In this document: positions 13,829 through 22,712 of the stretch, piece by piece
Layout of the letters: every line of letters starts with the position of its first letter
Numbering within the stretch: the stretch's first letter is position 1
NCBI GenBank assembly: GCA_035576005.1
Contig: DATLXH010000109.1
Location: forward strand, 49,839 to 113,838
Reading direction: 5' to 3'
Source: DATLXH01 sp035576005
GTDB taxonomy: Bacteria > Acidobacteriota > Thermoanaerobaculia > Gp7-AA8
DNA: 64,000 bases
The notes under the pieces: model-generated
Told to the model about the DNA's origin: nothing
Databases searched by the model: none
Seen by the model: only the letters and a program-made list of their open reading frames with translations
Program-made: the position numbers and the translations under genes

Positions 13829-13987
13829 CTATTTCGCTTCACGATGGACCGTGTGCCGGCGATCGTGACGGCAGAATTTCTTGAGCTCGATTTTCTCGGT
13901 CGTCGTCTTTTTGTTCTTGGTCGTCGAGTAATTCCGACGTTTGCACTCGGTGCACTGAAGGGAAATGATTTCGCGGACGGCTGCCAT
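13829..13987 (-). CDS. rpmG: 50S ribosomal protein L33
   Basis: This is a 52-residue L33 between tRNA-Thr(GGU) and tRNA-Trp. The sequence has [15 protein letters not shown], then [10 protein letters not shown] and a C-terminal [10 protein letters not shown]. The first zinc-type pair Cys12-Cys15 is present. The second pair is only half kept: Cys39 is followed three residues later by Asp42 rather than Cys. In zinc-binding L33 proteins the second pair is also CxxC, so metal binding is uncertain; nearby histidines (45, 48) might substitute. In many genomes tuf lies at this place. Confidence 0.95.
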   Translation of the reverse strand: MAAVREIISLQCTECKRRNYSTTKNKKTTTEKIELKKFCRHDRRHTVHREAK

Positions 13988-14079
13988 GGTGATCTCCGTG
14001 TTGTAGATTCTGACTGCAGTGCAGCCGAAAAGTTTCTGGTTTCATCCCGAGCGAGGGATAACACCATCATATGAATTTC

Positions 14080-14154
14080 TGGAGCCCTCTACGAGAGTTG
14101 AACTCGTGACCCCGTCCTTACCAAGGACGTGCTCTACCCCTGAGCTAAGAGGGC
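14080..14154 (-). tRNA. tRNA-Thr (anticodon GGU)
   Basis: Acceptor GCCCTCT pairs with AGAGGGC. The anticodon arm CGTCCTTGGTAAGGACG has GGT in the loop. The D arm and T arm are standard, and the CCA end is encoded. It is the fourth tRNA in the Thr-Tyr-Gly-Thr cluster. Confidence 0.97.
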
Positions 14155-14185
14155 TGATCTCATTAAATGCAGAATTTGAATGCGT

Positions 14186-14260
14186 TGGAGCGGGAGACGG
14201 GGATCGAACCCGCGACCAACAGCTTGGAAGGCTGTGACTCTACCACTGAGTTACTCCCGC
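14186..14260 (-). tRNA. tRNA-Gly (anticodon UCC)
   Basis: Acceptor GCGGGAG pairs with CTCCCGC. The anticodon arm ACAGCCTTCCAAGCTGT carries TCC. CCA is encoded. Third of the four-tRNA cluster. Confidence 0.97.
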
Positions 14261-14324
14261 GTTTTTGAGCTGACGCACCGACCCTTTCGTTTCGTCGAGT
14301 CGTCAGGTCGGTAAGGTTTACGAT

Positions 14325-14411
14325 TGGTGGAGAGAGGAGGATTCGAACCTCCGAAGGGTGAAACCCGGCAGATTTACAGTCTGCTGCCTTTGGCCGCTCA
14401 GCAATCTCTCC
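14325..14411 (-). tRNA. tRNA-Tyr (anticodon GUA)
   Basis: This 87-base class II tRNA has acceptor GGAGAGA paired with TCTCTCC. The anticodon arm GCAGACTGTAAATCTGC carries GTA. It has a long variable arm (CCGGGTTTCACCCTTCGG), and CCA is encoded. Confidence 0.97.
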
Positions 14412-14432
14412 TCATTTCTCGCAAGCGTGGCT

Positions 14433-14508
14433 TGGAGCTGGCGATGGGACTCGAACCCGCGACCTGCTGATTACAAATCAGCTGCTCTGCCAACTGAGCT
14501 ACGCCAGC
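14433..14508 (-). tRNA. tRNA-Thr (anticodon UGU)
   Basis: Acceptor GCTGGCG pairs with CGCCAGC. The anticodon arm GCTGATTTGTAATCAGC carries TGT. CCA is encoded. It is the first tRNA of the cluster; the promoter presumably lies in 14509-14656, shared divergently with the membrane-protein gene on plus. Confidence 0.97.
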
Positions 14509-14656
14509 ATGAATCGGTTTTTCAAAGACACAAACAGCCACAAATGACGACTGGGGGGGGAAGGAGCCCTCCGAAACGAGAGCCCCGCCTTATAGCAAAG
14601 TTGACCAACGGAAGGCAACCGCGCGGTTATTCCGAGTAGCCGCCTGCGCTCCCAGC

Positions 14657-16201
14657 ATGGCATCATCCGCCGCGATGCGCCGCGCTGACTCGCAAAGCCC
14701 TTCTGCCGCGAGCCGCCACACAACCCTCGCGCTGTTTGGATTGCTGTTCTTCAGCTATTCCTACTTTTTTGGCGGAAGCGGCTTCAATCAGAACGCTACG
14801 TTCGACCTGACTCGTGCCATGGTCGAGCGGCGCTCGATCGACATCGCTCCCTATGCGTCGAACACCGCCGACATTTCCCGGTACGAAGGGAAAGTCCTTT
14901 CCAACAAGCCGCCAGGATTGTCCCTGCTCGCCGCAATTCCTTACACGATTCTGCAACTGCGTGAGGGCGCGACCGGCGATGCAATCTCGCTGACAATCAA
15001 CCTCTACCTCTGCACCATCTTCACTTCGGGTATCGCGGGTGCCCTCGTCGGACTGCTCCTTTTCCGCACCGCGCGAAGGCGCGGAGTCAGCGCTCGCTGG
15101 GCTGTCTCCACTGCGCTTCTGGCAGGACTCGGGACGCCTCTTTTCGCGTACTCGACCATGCTTTTCGTTGCGGTTCCAACGGGACTTCTCATCCTCGGGG
15201 CGCTCCTGAGCATCTCGGACCTCGAGCAACCGAGTCCTGCCATCGCAGGGGCAGCTTTGGGTCTCGCCACCACTATGAACTACCTCTGCGCTATTGTCGT
15301 CGTGATCGTCGGCGCCTTCCTTCTCGTCAGGAGTCGTCGCCGGTTTCGCGACGCCGTGGCATTTGTCGCCGGCGGCGTCCCTTTTCTCCTGCTCCTGCTC
15401 TGGTATCAGAAGAGCGCCTTCGGGTCGCCCCTCAGCACCTCGATCGATACGCAAAACCCCGCCTTCGTCACGACAGGATCCTGGCTCGGGATTCTCGGCG
15501 CACCCAGTGCCGAGGCTTTGTGGGGCATTACGTTCTCCCCGTACCGCGGCCTCTTTTTTATCGCGCCGATTCTCCTGCTGGCGATACCAGGGTCCATCAT
15601 GATGGCCAGACAGATAGAGCGTCGCAGCGAGTTGATCGCCGTCCTTTGCGTCGTCGCTTTTTTCATCCTCGTCAACGCATCGTTCAATGGGTGGCACGGC
15701 GGCTACGCGATCGGACCACGCTACCTGATCCCGATCATCCCGATCCTCGTCATCCCCATGCTTTATGTGACCGCCAGATTCCGCCTCATCTGGGTTGTGC
15801 TGGCGATGATCTCTCTATTCCTGAATCTGGCCGCCACAGCGGTCGATCCACAGCCGCCTGATAGTCTGAGGAATCCGCTGATCCGGTACGAGATCCCCGC
15901 ACTTCTTTACGGCGGCGTCGATTCAGCTGACGATGAAGTCCCGGTCTGGATCCGGACTCTCTACCGAGGACATACGTCGACGAATCGTGTCGCTGCAGAC
16001 GAGATGCTCCCTTTTCAGAAACATCGGCCCGGTGCTCCCGCGTCCGAGTGGGCCAGCTTTAATCTGGGCGAGCCGTTCACAGAGCCGGGATCTCTGTTCT
16101 CACTCCTGCCATGGGGAATGGTCCTGATGATCTCGCTGCTGGCAATCTATCGATCCACCGCAGGCGATTCGGAGTCGCCATCGATCGACCATCAGCAGTG
16201 A
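14657..16201 (+). CDS. Polytopic membrane protein, GT-C glycosyltransferase-like
   Basis: This 514-residue integral membrane protein has about ten predicted spans. After the first span comes a periplasmic loop beginning GGSGFNQNATFDLTRAMVER with Asp and Glu/Arg residues, then KVLSNKPPGLSLLAAIPY. This resembles the first loop of GT-C transferases of the PMT/ArnT type (family 39-like). A later segment SFNGWHGGYAIGPRYLIPII is typical of uncharacterised family-39-like proteins. It may transfer a sugar from a polyprenyl donor to an envelope target, but donor and acceptor are unknown. It stands alone, divergent from the tRNA cluster and convergent with rlmB. Confidence 0.7.
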   Translation: MASSAAMRRADSQSPSAASRHTTLALFGLLFFSYSYFFGGSGFNQNATFDLTRAMVERRSIDIAPYASNTADISRYEGKVLSNKPPGLSLLAAIPYTILQLREGATGDAISLTINLYLCTIFTSGIAGALVGLLLFRTARRRGVSARWAVSTALLAGLGTPLFAYSTMLFVAVPTGLLILGALLSISDLEQPSPAIAGAALGLATTMNYLCAIVVVIVGAFLLVRSRRRFRDAVAFVAGGVPFLLLLLWYQKSAFGSPLSTSIDTQNPAFVTTGSWLGILGAPSAEALWGITFSPYRGLFFIAPILLLAIPGSIMMARQIERRSELIAVLCVVAFFILVNASFNGWHGGYAIGPRYLIPIIPILVIPMLYVTARFRLIWVVLAMISLFLNLAATAVDPQPPDSLRNPLIRYEIPALLYGGVDSADDEVPVWIRTLYRGHTSTNRVAADEMLPFQKHRPGAPASEWASFNLGEPFTEPGSLFSLLPWGMVLMISLLAIYRSTAGDSESPSIDHQQ

Positions 16202-16218
16202 CGAGGGCCGAAGGTTCT

Positions 16219-16986
16219 TTATTGCTCTCTCGCTTTCTTTCTCTGCTGTCGTTGGACCTCATAGCAAACCACTGCCGCGGCCGTGGCGACATTGAATGAT
16301 TCGATGTGCCCCAGCATTGGGATCGAGACCTTCGCGTCGCAGTGATCGAGCACGTTGCGACGAATGCCCTTCCCTTCATTCCCCAGGACGATCGCGACCT
16401 TACCGCTGAAGTCGGTCTTGTCGATCGGCTCGCCGCCGCCCGCGCTGCCGTAGACCCAGAAGCCTTCCTTCTGCAGTCGTTCGATGGCTCGGGCGAGGTT
16501 CGTGACCTGCGCTACTGGAACCCATTCCGAGGCGCCGGCCGACGCCTTGACGGCGACCGCCGTGAGACCGACACTCTCGTGCTCGGGAATGACTACGAGA
16601 TGCACGCCGAAGCCGTCGGCAACGCGCAGGATCGCGCCGAAGTTCTGCGGATCCTGAATGCTGTCGAGGATGAGAACAAAGCTGGTCGAGGCGCGCGCGA
16701 GGATTCCATCAAAATCTGCGTAAGCAACGTGGGAAACATCTGCGACGACTCCGTTGTGCACACCTCCCTCTGCCATCCTGTCGAGTTGCTCCGGCGGCAT
16801 CTGGCGGACCGGGACATCGAGACGTCGTGCTTCACTGAGAAGTTTCTGAAGCTTCCCCTCCGATGCCGCAGCCGTGCTTCCACCCGCGGGTCGAGACGTC
16901 CCTGCTCTCGATACTCCGATGAAATGGATACGCGCGGGATCAGCGCGAAGTGCTTCGGTAACAGGGTTGAGTCCGTAAATGATCAT
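16219..16986 (-). CDS. rlmB: 23S rRNA 2'-O-ribose methyltransferase RlmB (SpoU/TrmH family)
   Basis: The protein has 255 residues. An N-terminal substrate-binding domain (IIYGLNPVTEALRADPARIH) is joined to a SPOUT knot domain. The three SpoU motifs are visible: LDSIQDPQNFGAILRVADGF, VIVLGNEGKGIR and the C-terminal IPMLGHIESFNVATAAAVVC. RlmB methylates the ribose of a conserved guanosine in 23S rRNA helix 80, though TrmH-group specificity is hard to fix from sequence. It is the last gene of the minus-strand run, 30 bases after pyrD. Confidence 0.92.
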   Translation of the reverse strand: MIIYGLNPVTEALRADPARIHFIGVSRAGTSRPAGGSTAAASEGKLQKLLSEARRLDVPVRQMPPEQLDRMAEGGVHNGVVADVSHVAYADFDGILARASTSFVLILDSIQDPQNFGAILRVADGFGVHLVVIPEHESVGLTAVAVKASAGASEWVPVAQVTNLARAIERLQKEGFWVYGSAGGGEPIDKTDFSGKVAIVLGNEGKGIRRNVLDHCDAKVSIPMLGHIESFNVATAAAVVCYEVQRQQRKKAREQ

Positions 16987-17016
16987 TGGCGAGGCACTCG
17001 CGCGACTGAGTCTGAA

Positions 17017-18051
17017 TCACTCTCTGTGAGCATCGACACGGTCCCGCATCGCTCGCGCAATCGTGCGCGGCATCGAGGGCCCCTCATAGATGAAACCGGT
17101 GTAGCACTCCACCAGATCTGCTCCGGCCGCCATCTTGGCTTGAACGTCATCCGCTGAGAATACGCCTCCGACGCCGACCAATGGATATCCAGGACCAACG
17201 AGCGTCCGCACATTCCGCAGAATCGAGGTGGAAAGCTCGAACAACGGCCTTCCCGACAACCCTCCACTCTCGTTCGAGCTCACGCCCTGGCGTTGAATGG
17301 TTGTATTCGTTGCGACGATCCCATCAGAGAGCTCGAGACAGACCTGAGCAATGTCGTGCAGCTGTTCTGCATCCAGATCAGGCGCGATCTTGACGAGGAT
17401 CGGATGATTCCCCGGACGGAGAAAACGGGTTCTCGCTCGCTCGCTCCTCAGCGAGTGCAGCAGCTCGATGAGAGGGCTTCGGTTCTGGAGATCCCTGAGC
17501 CCCGGTGTATTCGGAGATGACAGGTTCACCACGACGCCGTCACTCACCGGCGCCATAACTTCGTAGCAGTGTCGATAAGCTTCCGTTGCATCCGCGGCGG
17601 CGACATCACGATTTTTTCCAATGTTGACGAACAATGGAGGACCGGGATCCAGCTGCGCCAGTCTTTCAGCGACCTTGTGGGCTCCATCGTTGTTGAAGCC
17701 GAGGCGATTGATCAACGCCGCCTCGTCCGGGTAACGGAACATCCGCGGCCTGGGGTTGCCCGGCTGAGGCAGAAGCGTAACGGTGCCGACTTCGAGAAAT
17801 CCAAAGCCGATGGCGCGGAGGAAGGGCACCATCTCTCCATTCTTATCGAACCCTGCCGCCATCCCCAGAGGACTCGCGAATTGCATCCCCCAGAGTTGCC
17901 TCGGCGCGAATCCTCCCTTCTCACCAAGAAGTTTCGAAAGGCCGCGCAATGCCAGCGGTATCGCCTGAATCCTCAGGATCTGTTCGACCGCCAGTTCGTG
18001 CGCAGCCTCAGGGTCGCTCAGAAAGAGCGCACGCCGGACCAGGCTGTACAT
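17017..18051 (-). CDS. pyrD: Dihydroorotate dehydrogenase (quinone), class 2
   Basis: This 344-residue flavoprotein oxidises dihydroorotate to orotate with quinone as acceptor at the inner membrane, a step of pyrimidine synthesis. It has the class-2 N-terminal membrane-associating helix (MYSLVRRALFLSDPEAAHEL), the GMAAGFDKNGE flavin site and NLSSPNTPGLRDLQ, with the catalytic serine of class 2. Further conserved segments are KIAPDL, ATNTT and VGVGGVFS. Its ATG shares one base with the gltX stop (TGATG), so the two are translationally coupled. Confidence 0.97.
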   Translation of the reverse strand: MYSLVRRALFLSDPEAAHELAVEQILRIQAIPLALRGLSKLLGEKGGFAPRQLWGMQFASPLGMAAGFDKNGEMVPFLRAIGFGFLEVGTVTLLPQPGNPRPRMFRYPDEAALINRLGFNNDGAHKVAERLAQLDPGPPLFVNIGKNRDVAAADATEAYRHCYEVMAPVSDGVVVNLSSPNTPGLRDLQNRSPLIELLHSLRSERARTRFLRPGNHPILVKIAPDLDAEQLHDIAQVCLELSDGIVATNTTIQRQGVSSNESGGLSGRPLFELSTSILRNVRTLVGPGYPLVGVGGVFSADDVQAKMAAGADLVECYTGFIYEGPSMPRTIARAMRDRVDAHRE

Positions 18052-19583
18052 CAGCGCCTGAGCTCATTGAGGACGCCCTCGATGCGTCGAAGAGCAGGTT
18101 CAACCGGAAGGGCCAGTCCTTCGATCGAGCTTCCCTTTTCCAGTAACGCGAAAATCCTCTGCAGATCGGGGCCGTGGTCAGCCCCGGTCAGCGCGATTCG
18201 GATCGGCATGAACAGCTCTTTGGCCTTGAGGCCGGACGCAGATTTCAGCTGTTCGGTGAGAGCCTTGTACTCCGCGACGCTGGACGGCGCGCCGGTCTCA
18301 CACAGCTCGCTTACGAGATCCTTGAGCAGACTCGTGGTGTCGCGGTTTGCGAGTAGCGTCCTGTTAGCTTCGAGAACTTGCGCGGGGTCGAACTCGAAGA
18401 GGAATCGCATCGCATCCACGAATTCATCGAGCCGCTGGACTTTCTTTTTCACCGCTTCAATTGCTTCTTCGAACCAGCGTCTTGCATCAGCGGAAACCAC
18501 AGGGCTGGTTATCCAACCAGCATTTCGAAAGCGCGCCTCCAGCCCTTCGTAGAGCGCTGAGGCAGCTGTTTGATGAATGTGCTGACCGTTGAGCCATGTC
18601 AGCTTGTTCTGATCGAAGACGGCAGGAGCAGCATTCACGCGATCGAGCGAGAAGTGTTTTACCGCGTAATCGATCGGAAAGAATTCGCGCTCTTCAGCCG
18701 AAGTCCATCCAAGTCTCGAAAGATAGTTGAACATCGCGCCGGGGAGGAACCCCGATTCTGCATACGCAGCTACCGACGTGGCGCCATGCCTCTTGGAAAG
18801 CTTCGAGCGGTCCTCTCCGAGAATGAGGGAGACGTGAGCAAAGTGCGGCGTCTCCCATCCCATCGCGCGGTAGATCAACACCTGACGATGCGTGTTCGTC
18901 AGATGCTCTTCAGCGCGAATCACATGCGAGATCGCCATCAGGTGATCGTCGACGACGACTGAAAAATTGTACGTCGGCATCCCATCGGACCGGACCAGGA
19001 TGAAATCTCCCAGCGTCTCCTTTTTCCATGTGACCTTGCCGCGAATCAGGTCATCAATGGTCACATCCCCATCCAGCGATTCGCCGCTTTCTTTGGGCAC
19101 ATGAAAACGGATGGCATGAGCATCGCCACTCTCGATACGCGCGGCTACGTCATCGGCCGCAAGGCGGTAGCAGCGGAGATCGTAGTGCGGCGCGACCCCT
19201 TCATGCTCAGTGGCACTCCTTCTTTCATCAAGCTCTTCTTCCGTGCAGAAGCAGGGATAGGCGTTCCCTGAGGAAACGAGCGCTTTTGCGATCCCGCCAT
19301 AGGTCTCGCGACGCTCGGACTGACGGTAAGGCGCCCAGGGCCCCCCGATGTCCGGACCTTCGTCCCAATCAAGACCGAGCCAGCGAAGATCGCTGAGCAC
19401 CATCCCCTCGGATTCTCGCGTGGAGCGCTCCTGATCCGTATCTTCGACACGAAGGATGAAGCTGCCTCCGTGGTGTCGAGCGAAGAGCCAGTTGAAGATT
19501 GCGGTTCGCGCCCCGCCAACGTGAAGGTGCCCCGTCGGAGATGGAGCGAAGCGCACACGAATGGGATTGTGGTTAGCTGGCAT
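18051..19583 (-). CDS. gltX: Glutamate-tRNA ligase
   Basis: This is a 510-residue class I aminoacyl-tRNA synthetase. The HIGH-type site is in VRFAPSPTGHLHVGGARTAI and the KMSKS-type site is DRSKLSKRHG. The C-terminal part holds the anticodon-binding helical domains. It charges tRNA-Glu. It is followed by pyrD with a one-base overlap and preceded by an R1 repeat that separates it from ispF. Confidence 0.97.
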   Translation of the reverse strand: MPANHNPIRVRFAPSPTGHLHVGGARTAIFNWLFARHHGGSFILRVEDTDQERSTRESEGMVLSDLRWLGLDWDEGPDIGGPWAPYRQSERRETYGGIAKALVSSGNAYPCFCTEEELDERRSATEHEGVAPHYDLRCYRLAADDVAARIESGDAHAIRFHVPKESGESLDGDVTIDDLIRGKVTWKKETLGDFILVRSDGMPTYNFSVVVDDHLMAISHVIRAEEHLTNTHRQVLIYRAMGWETPHFAHVSLILGEDRSKLSKRHGATSVAAYAESGFLPGAMFNYLSRLGWTSAEEREFFPIDYAVKHFSLDRVNAAPAVFDQNKLTWLNGQHIHQTAASALYEGLEARFRNAGWITSPVVSADARRWFEEAIEAVKKKVQRLDEFVDAMRFLFEFDPAQVLEANRTLLANRDTTSLLKDLVSELCETGAPSSVAEYKALTEQLKSASGLKAKELFMPIRIALTGADHGPDLQRIFALLEKGSSIEGLALPVEPALRRIEGVLNELRR

Positions 19584-19661
19584 GACTCACCCTCCCGCGG
19601 GCGACGTTTGGTGGGCTCAGAATCTCGTCGCGACCTGCTGCGCGCGACAGATGCGAGCGAG

Positions 19662-19834
19662 CCGCGAAGCGGCGTTCCCTCTCCCCGGCGGGGAGAGGGA
19701 AGCGAGCGAAGCGAAGCAGGGAGAGGGGCGTGAAAGTCTGGCGATCCATTAGAAAGTCGCAGTCTCCGTATCTCTCGCGGCCCCTCTCCCGGTCGCTGGC
19801 GCGACCACCCTCTCCCCGCCAGGGAGAGGGTTTC
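19662..19834. repeat. Full copy of dispersed repeat R1
   Basis: This element of about 173 bp begins GAGCCGCGAAGCGGCGTTCC. It contains two strong hairpins: CCCTCTCCCCGGCGGGGAGAGGG near 19677-19699, and ACCCTCTCCCCGCCAGGGAG with AGGGT near 19808-19832. Between the hairpins are GCGAGCGAAGCGAAGCAGGG, GTGAAAGTC and TATCTCTCGCGGCCCCTCTC. A near-identical copy is at 48627-48803 and half a copy lies beside rpoC. Confidence 0.85.
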
Positions 19835-19874
19835 GCGCGTCCCTCCGGGTCTGTCGCGCGTCCCTGGCGATTCC

Positions 19875-20354
19875 TCATGAGTGAAGCTCCAGTGCAACGA
19901 TCGCGGTCGCTGCAATCCCCTCTTCGCGACCAATGAATCCGAGATGATCCGTTGTGGTCGCTTTGATATTCACGAGCTCTTTGTGAACATCGAGAAGGTC
20001 AGCGACGGACTGACGGATCGCATCTTTATGCTCTGCCAGACGCGGCGTCTCCGCGAGGATCGTGACGTCGAGATTCGTGATGCTGGCTTTTCTTTCATAC
20101 ACCAGCCGGAGAGCTTCCCGAACGAACGCGGACGAGTCGGCATCCTTCCACCGCGAGTCATTCGAAGGAAAGTGCTCGCCGATGTCACCCGCCCCAATCG
20201 CACCGAGCAGTGCGTCCGTGATCGCGTGCAAGACCACATCCGCATCCGAGTGACCGGCCAGGCCCGGTGAGGCTGGTATCAGCACGCCACCAAGGACCAG
20301 CCGACGCTTCGCATCGAACGCGTGAACATCCCATCCCTGCCCGACTCGAATCAT
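19875..20354 (-). CDS. ispF: 2-C-methyl-D-erythritol 2,4-cyclodiphosphate synthase
   Basis: This 159-residue enzyme cyclises the CDP-ME-2-phosphate intermediate of the MEP isoprenoid pathway. It has the zinc motif GWDVHAF with the DxH pattern, GHSDADVVLHAITDALLGAI, the substrate segment DIGEHFPSND and ATTTDHLGFIGREEGIAATA. The start at 20354 forms an ATGA overlap with the ispD stop; the longer frame to 20366 is less likely. Confidence 0.97.
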   Translation of the reverse strand: MIRVGQGWDVHAFDAKRRLVLGGVLIPASPGLAGHSDADVVLHAITDALLGAIGAGDIGEHFPSNDSRWKDADSSAFVREALRLVYERKASITNLDVTILAETPRLAEHKDAIRQSVADLLDVHKELVNIKATTTDHLGFIGREEGIAATAIVALELHS

Positions 20355-21043
20355 CGTGATCTCCATAGCTCGTAGTTCGCGTCGGCAACTGACCAGTCTT
20401 CGGGTCTGGTGATCTTGAAGTTCGCCGCGTCTCCTTCGATGATGCGGACAGGATAGCCGTAGTGCACGGCAAGTCCTGCCTCATCCGAGGCCTCGAGGCC
20501 GTCGCCGCCTGCCCTGTTCAAGATGTCGATCAGGATCGAGGCCCTGAAACATTGCGGAGTCTGGGCAGCAACGAGATGATCGCGTTGAGGCGTCTCAACG
20601 ATCAGGCGATCCTCGACGCGATGAATGGTGTCGACCACGGGTATCGCGACCAGCGATGCTCCGTGATCCTCGGCGCCCTTCAAAGCTGCGCGCAGGATCG
20701 AGCTCTTGAGGAAAGGTCGAACGGCATCGTGAACCGCGATGACGAGCGTGTCCGTCAATCGAAGGCTGGCTACCGCCAGAGAGACGGACTGCTGGCGAGT
20801 CGCGCCTCCGGCGATGGACCGCACTTGATCGCTCCAGCCGAGACCATTTACGAGATCATCGAACCAGACGCGGCGATCGGGACTCACCGCGACGACAACC
20901 TCGCTGAGGTCCCGCTCGTCGAGGAAGCTCTCGATCGTATGGGCGATGAGAGGACGCCCCTTGAGGGGAAGGAACTGTTTCGGGAGCTCGCCCCCGAAAC
21001 GCGATCCGGTGCCGGCGGCGGGAATGATGAGGGACCAGTTCAT
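20351..21043 (-). CDS. ispD: 2-C-methyl-D-erythritol 4-phosphate cytidylyltransferase
   Basis: This is a 230-residue nucleotidyltransferase of the MEP pathway. The N-terminal CTP site LIIPAAGTGSRFGGELPKQF is complete, with HDAVRPFL and the C-terminal EGDAANFKITRPEDW also present. The ATG at 21043 (MNWSLIIPA) gives the family N-terminus; the 13 extra residues up to 21082 have no support. It is coupled to ispF by a four-base overlap. Confidence 0.96.
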   Translation of the reverse strand: MNWSLIIPAAGTGSRFGGELPKQFLPLKGRPLIAHTIESFLDERDLSEVVVAVSPDRRVWFDDLVNGLGWSDQVRSIAGGATRQQSVSLAVASLRLTDTLVIAVHDAVRPFLKSSILRAALKGAEDHGASLVAIPVVDTIHRVEDRLIVETPQRDHLVAAQTPQCFRASILIDILNRAGGDGLEASDEAGLAVHYGYPVRIIEGDAANFKITRPEDWSVADANYELWRSR

Positions 21044-21065
21044 TCGGATTGCTGGGCTTAAATTT

Positions 21066-21144
21066 GTGGCCGGACGTCCCAATGTCCGGCGTCGGGAGTG
21101 GCCCGGGACAGGTTGAAGGCGCCGGACATTGGGATGTCCGGCCA
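21066..21144. repeat. Inverted pair of R3 palindromes
   Basis: GTGGCCGGACGTCCCAATGT followed by CCGGC at the left faces GCCGGACATTGGGATGTCCG followed by GCCA at the right. Each unit is itself a palindrome, and the two units are in opposite orientation with about 31 bases between. The pair fills the gap between ispD and frr. Confidence 0.8.
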
Positions 21145-21147
21145 GGG

Positions 21148-21705
21148 CTATACGTCCATGATCTCTGTTTCTTTGTGCCTGAGCAGTTCAGCAACCTGGC
21201 CGATGAAGCGATCCGTCAACTTCTGAGTATCTTCGAGTGCACGCTTTTCATCGTCTTCGGAGATCTCACTTTCCTTGAGCATCCTCTTGATCTTGTCGTT
21301 TCCGTCGCGTCGAACCTGGCGGATCGCGGTTCGGGTTTCCTCCGCGGCCACATGAGCTTTTTTCGCGAGCTCCTTCCGGCGCTCTTCGGTCAACTGAGGT
21401 ATCGGTATGCGAACCACCTTACCGTCATTGCTCGGATTCAGACCGAGATCGGCATTCCGGATGGCCTTCTCAATGGCCGGGATCATCGACTTGTCCCACG
21501 GTTGCGCCACGAGGAGTGAGGCCTCCGGTACGGAAATGTTGGCGACGCCGCTGATGGGCGTCGGCGTTCCGTAATAGTCGACCATTACCCCGTCGACAAT
21601 GGCAGCACTCGCCCGCCCTGTTCGTAGCGCCCGGAACTCGCCATGCAGCGATTCAATCGCACCATTCATTCTCTTTTCGAGGTCTCGATTGACATCTTTG
21701 ATCAT
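21148..21705 (-). CDS. frr: Ribosome recycling factor
   Basis: This is a 185-residue two-domain factor that splits post-termination ribosomes with EF-G. The family segments [20 protein letters not shown] and [16 protein letters not shown] are present. The C-terminus is in the long-helix domain. Its ATG overlaps the pyrH stop by four bases (ATGA), giving the common pyrH-frr operon. Confidence 0.97.
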   Translation of the reverse strand: MIKDVNRDLEKRMNGAIESLHGEFRALRTGRASAAIVDGVMVDYYGTPTPISGVANISVPEASLLVAQPWDKSMIPAIEKAIRNADLGLNPSNDGKVVRIPIPQLTEERRKELAKKAHVAAEETRTAIRQVRRDGNDKIKRMLKESEISEDDEKRALEDTQKLTDRFIGQVAELLRHKETEIMDV

Positions 21706-22451
21706 CGACTTTCTCCGACCGGCTCGGGATCATCGCAAACGATCGAGCCGATGTCTTCCCCATTGACGGCCTTGCTGATGTTTCCCGGTTCCTCGAGTGA
21801 AAAAATGTAGATCGGAATCGAGCTGTTTCTGGCCAGATCGATTGCGGTTGCGTCCATGACGTTGAGTCGCTCGGCGAGAACGCGTTGATAGTTCGTTCTT
21901 GCGATGCGTTTCGCGGTCGGATCCTTCTTCGGGTCCGCTGTGTAAATCCCGTCGACCTTCGTCGCCTTGAAGATGATCTCGCACTTGAGCTCACTTGCAC
22001 GGAGCGCCGCCGCGGAATCTGTTGTGAAGAACGGATTACCGGTACCGGCCGCGCAGATCACCACACGACCTTTCTCCAGATGTCGAACGACGCGTCGTCT
22101 GATGAACGGTTCCGCGACCTCGGACATCGTGATCGCCGTTGTCACCCTGGTATGGACTCCGCGACGTTCCAGCGCATCCTGCAAGGCCAGAGAGTTGATG
22201 ACGGTCGCAAGCATGCCCATATGATCCCCGGCCACCCGATCGATCCCCTCGGTTGCTGCCGTCACGCCGCGGAAGATGTTGCCGCCGCCGATTACGATGA
22301 CCAGCTGAACGCCAAGCCTGCTTACCACGGCCACTTCATCAGCAATGCCTGCAAGAGTTTCCGGGTCGATCCCGAATCTGCGGCCGCCCATGAGTGCCTC
22401 GCCGGACAGTTTGAGCAGGATTCTCTTGTATTTGAGGGGTTTTTCGGCCAT
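21702..22451 (-). CDS. pyrH: UMP kinase
   Basis: This is a 249-residue bacterial UMP kinase of the amino-acid kinase fold, making UDP. Visible are the N-terminal [13 protein letters not shown], the GGGNIFRG glycine loop, [20 protein letters not shown] and the ATP-site segment [20 protein letters not shown]. It comes 261 bases after tsf and is coupled to frr. Confidence 0.97.
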   Translation of the reverse strand: MAEKPLKYKRILLKLSGEALMGGRRFGIDPETLAGIADEVAVVSRLGVQLVIVIGGGNIFRGVTAATEGIDRVAGDHMGMLATVINSLALQDALERRGVHTRVTTAITMSEVAEPFIRRRVVRHLEKGRVVICAAGTGNPFFTTDSAAALRASELKCEIIFKATKVDGIYTADPKKDPTAKRIARTNYQRVLAERLNVMDATAIDLARNSSIPIYIFSLEEPGNISKAVNGEDIGSIVCDDPEPVGESR

Positions 22452-22660
22452 GTGAAGCCTCCGGAGGGCGAGACCTTATACCACAGCGATTCTGGTCTTC
22501 GCGCGAGTGGGGGAAGAGCAAAGCGCGGGCCTTGATTGGCGCCTGAAGAACTTGCGCAGCCTCCGCCGGTACGAGCGACGCGTCATCCCGAGCTTGGGCC
22601 CACACACCCACAACAAGCTCGGGACGACACGTCCGAACCAGGCACAGCCACGCCGTAAAA

Positions 22661-22689
22661 TAAAAAGGCGAGCCTCGCGGCTCGCCTTT
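22661..22689 (-). terminator. Terminator downstream of tsf
   Basis: AAAGGCGAGCC pairs with GGCTCGCCTTT around TCGC. On the minus strand the stem is followed by TTTTTATTTT. It starts about 24 bases after the tsf stop. The rest of 22452-22660 shows no gene. Confidence 0.85.
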
Positions 22690-22712
22690 GACTCAATCGA
22701 TCACTGAAGCGA

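Noticed and set aside
13988..14079. tuf gene or fragment between tRNA-Thr and rpmG
   Set aside because: Only about 92 bases are there and no EF-Tu motif is seen in any frame.
14663..15697. 344-codon open frame on minus across the GT-C-like gene
   Set aside because: Antisense shadow; the plus frame encodes clear membrane helices.
16306..17157. 283-codon open frame on plus over rlmB
   Set aside because: Antisense to the rlmB SPOUT motifs, no family features.
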